A stretch of 5,505 nucleotides of DNA from Deltaproteobacteria bacterium (GTDB taxonomy: Bacteria > Desulfobacterota > GWC2-55-46 > S146-70 > JAUXIU01), in the NCBI GenBank assembly GCA_030620895.1, contig JAUXIU010000081.1:1-5505 (forward strand). The letters are read 5' to 3'. The notes under the pieces were generated by a model that saw only the letters and a program-made list of their open reading frames with translations, was not told where the DNA came from and made no database searches. The translations under genes and the position numbers were made by a program. Below are positions 4,532 through 5,505 of this stretch, one piece after another. Each line of letters begins with the position of its first letter. Within the stretch, counting starts at the first letter, position 1.

Positions 4532-4558
4532 GTTCGTGCATAATATGATATATATTTG

Positions 4559-5505
4559 TTATGTGCCTTTGCGACCAGATGGCTTCATCGCCTCGATAAG
4601 AATTTTCGCAACCTCTGGTCTTGAAAATTCATTTGGCGGCATAATCCCTGCCCTGAGCATCTCTCTTACCTTTGTACCAGAGAGTGTGATATGCTCACTT
4701 GAGTCATGCGGACAACTCTTATATGACGCCATACTACCGCATCTCTTGCAGAAAAATGTATAGTCAAAAAACATAGGCGTTATCCCTATCTCCTGAGGGT
4801 CGAACTCATCAAATATATAATGTGCATCAAATGAACCGTAATAACTTCCCACTCCGGCGTGATCCCTGCCAACTATAAAGTGTGTACAACCATAATTCTT
4901 CCTGATTAATGCATGGAATATGGCCTCCCTAGGACCGGCATAACGCATCGCAGCGGGGAGCACAGAGAGTACAGTCCTGTCCTTTGGATAGTAGTTCTCC
5001 AACAATACCTTATAACATTTCATCCTGATATCAGCAGGTATATCATCTTTCTTGGTCTCACCAACAAGCGGATGGACAAGCAAACCATTGACCACCTCAA
5101 GAGCACATTTTTGTATATACTCGTGAGCCCTGTGAATCGGATTTCTGGTTTGAAAACCAACGACCCTCCTCCACCCCTTCTCTTTAAAAAGCTTTCTGGT
5201 TTCAATAGGGTCAAGACGGTCCTCTTTAAAATCATCATGCACAGGCCTATTTATTACGGATATCCTGCCACCAAGCAGGATATCTCCCATCTCATAAACC
5301 TTTTTTACACCTGGATGGTTCTCCTCCGTCGTACCGTAAACCTCGAGGGCCTCTTTTTCCTTGTCGTGCGGATACTTCTCTTCAAGGTGTAAGATGCCAA
5401 GGAGGTTTCCTTTTTCGTCATTGAGAACGATGTCATTACCTTCCTTATAATTAGATGCCTCACCTTCAGATACAGAGAGGGTGACAGGTATCGTCCACGG
5501 CAGCC
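4559..5505 (-). CDS. sat: Sulfate adenylyltransferase (ATP sulfurylase), C-terminal ~314 residues
   Basis: The frame continues upstream of the internal Met at 5290 to the window edge, giving a 314-residue fragment that begins [11 protein letters not shown]. The family is about 380-400 residues, so some 70-90 N-terminal residues are missing. Signatures by fragment residue: [10 protein letters not shown] (118-127), the HxxH phosphate-binding motif with His124 and His127; [10 protein letters not shown] (185-194); GRDHAG (212-217); a zinc knuckle Cys252, Cys255, Cys264, His266; and the C-terminal FSRPEV. This is the homo-oligomeric type. It makes APS from sulfate and ATP (dissimilatory or assimilatory reduction), or ATP from APS and pyrophosphate in sulfur oxidisers. 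Presence of the zinc site fits enzymes of dissimilatory organisms. The usual partners (aprAB, qmo, pyrophosphatase) are not in the window. Downstream lie a REP doublet and a PEBP gene on the same strand; a TAA stop sits at 4559-4561. Confidence 0.97.
   Translation of the reverse strand, partial: LPWTIPVTLSVSEGEASNYKEGNDIVLNDEKGNLLGILHLEEKYPHDKEKEALEVYGTTEENHPGVKKVYEMGDILLGGRISVINRPVHDDFKEDRLDPIETRKLFKEKGWRRVVGFQTRNPIHRAHEYIQKCALEVVNGLLVHPLVGETKKDDIPADIRMKCYKVLLENYYPKDRTVLSVLPAAMRYAGPREAIFHALIRKNYGCTHFIVGRDHAGVGSYYGSFDAHYIFDEFDPQEIGITPMFFDYTFFCKRCGSMASYKSCPHDSSEHITLSGTKVREMLRAGIMPPNEFSRPEVAKILIEAMKPSGRKGT

Larger units (their letters stand above)
4418..4544. repeat. BIME-like REP doublet bounded by 12-bp inverted repeats
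   Basis: A 127-bp nested palindromic element between sat and the PEBP gene. The outer arms ATTATGCACGAA (4418-4429) and TTCGTGCATAAT (4533-4544) are perfect complements. Inside, CGTAGTCG (4443-4450) and CGACTACG (4525-4532) are a second perfect pair, each forming the head of a REP hairpin. Small extra hairpins occur: ATGG/CCAT (4430-4442) and CACC/GGTG (4475-4487). Such inverted REP pairs are mobilised by RAYT (TnpA_REP) transposases in other bacteria; none is encoded here. It may also affect termination or mRNA stability between sat and the next gene. Confidence 0.75.
4402..4554. repeat. 11-bp direct repeats flanking the REP doublet
   Basis: TATGATATATA occurs at 4402-4412 and again at 4544-4554, bracketing the inverted-repeat element at 4418-4544. 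The right copy abuts (overlaps by one base) the element; the left copy is separated from it by 5 bp (CCCAG). This could be a target duplication with later change, or chance in AT-rich DNA. Confidence 0.45.

Overview
The window looks like a moderately AT-rich chromosome segment of a Gram-negative, probably sulfate-reducing or otherwise sulfur-metabolising bacterium. Support comes from a kdsB fragment (the CMP-Kdo step of lipopolysaccharide synthesis) and a homo-oligomeric ATP sulfurylase of the kind used in dissimilatory sulfur metabolism. The intergenic repeats (heptad arrays, GTAG-headed palindromes, a GACTTTTTAC/GCCGT-ended palindrome) resemble ones I associate with Thermodesulfobacteriota (Deltaproteobacteria) and Nitrospirota. 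That taxonomic reading is inference from memory, not a search.

Layout. Positions 1-126 (-) hold the start of kdsB. Positions 127-451 form a divergent intergenic region with a perfect 15-bp inverted repeat whose two arms each begin with TTGACA, giving back-to-back promoter candidates. Positions 452-1075 (+) encode a zinc-ribbon plus response-regulator receiver protein. It converges with folE2 (1091-1924, -), which overlaps the end of queD (1914-2303, -) by 11 bp. These two genes form a pterin operon: GTP cyclohydrolase plus a tetrahydropterin synthase homologue, feeding queuosine and/or folate.

Positions 2304-3163 are an 860-bp gene-free island made mostly of repeats and RNA-like signals. In order it holds an inverted heptad array, a second heptad array, an orphan terminator hairpin and a MITE-like palindrome. 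These are followed by two tandem sigma70-type promoter candidates, structured leader sequence and a strong intrinsic terminator just upstream of the next gene. That gene (3164-3709, +) is a ribosome hibernation factor (S30AE) fused to a cold-shock domain. The layout suggests a small RNA or an attenuated leader controlling hpf.

Positions 3794-4378 (-) encode a probably exported YbhB/YbcL-type PEBP protein. Positions 4418-4544 hold a compact REP doublet (BIME-like): two 23-bp GTAG-headed palindromes in inverted orientation, with compensatory stem changes, inside 12-bp terminal inverted repeats. Positions 4559-5505 (-) are the C-terminal part of sat, whose start lies beyond the window.

The coding content is mostly recognisable housekeeping and sulfur metabolism. 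The less ordinary material is in the intergenic regions (the REP doublet, the repeat island, the hpf leader, the symmetric kdsB operator) and in two proteins (HPF-CSD fusion; QueD homologue carrying both a Cys and a Glu at the subfamily-defining motif).
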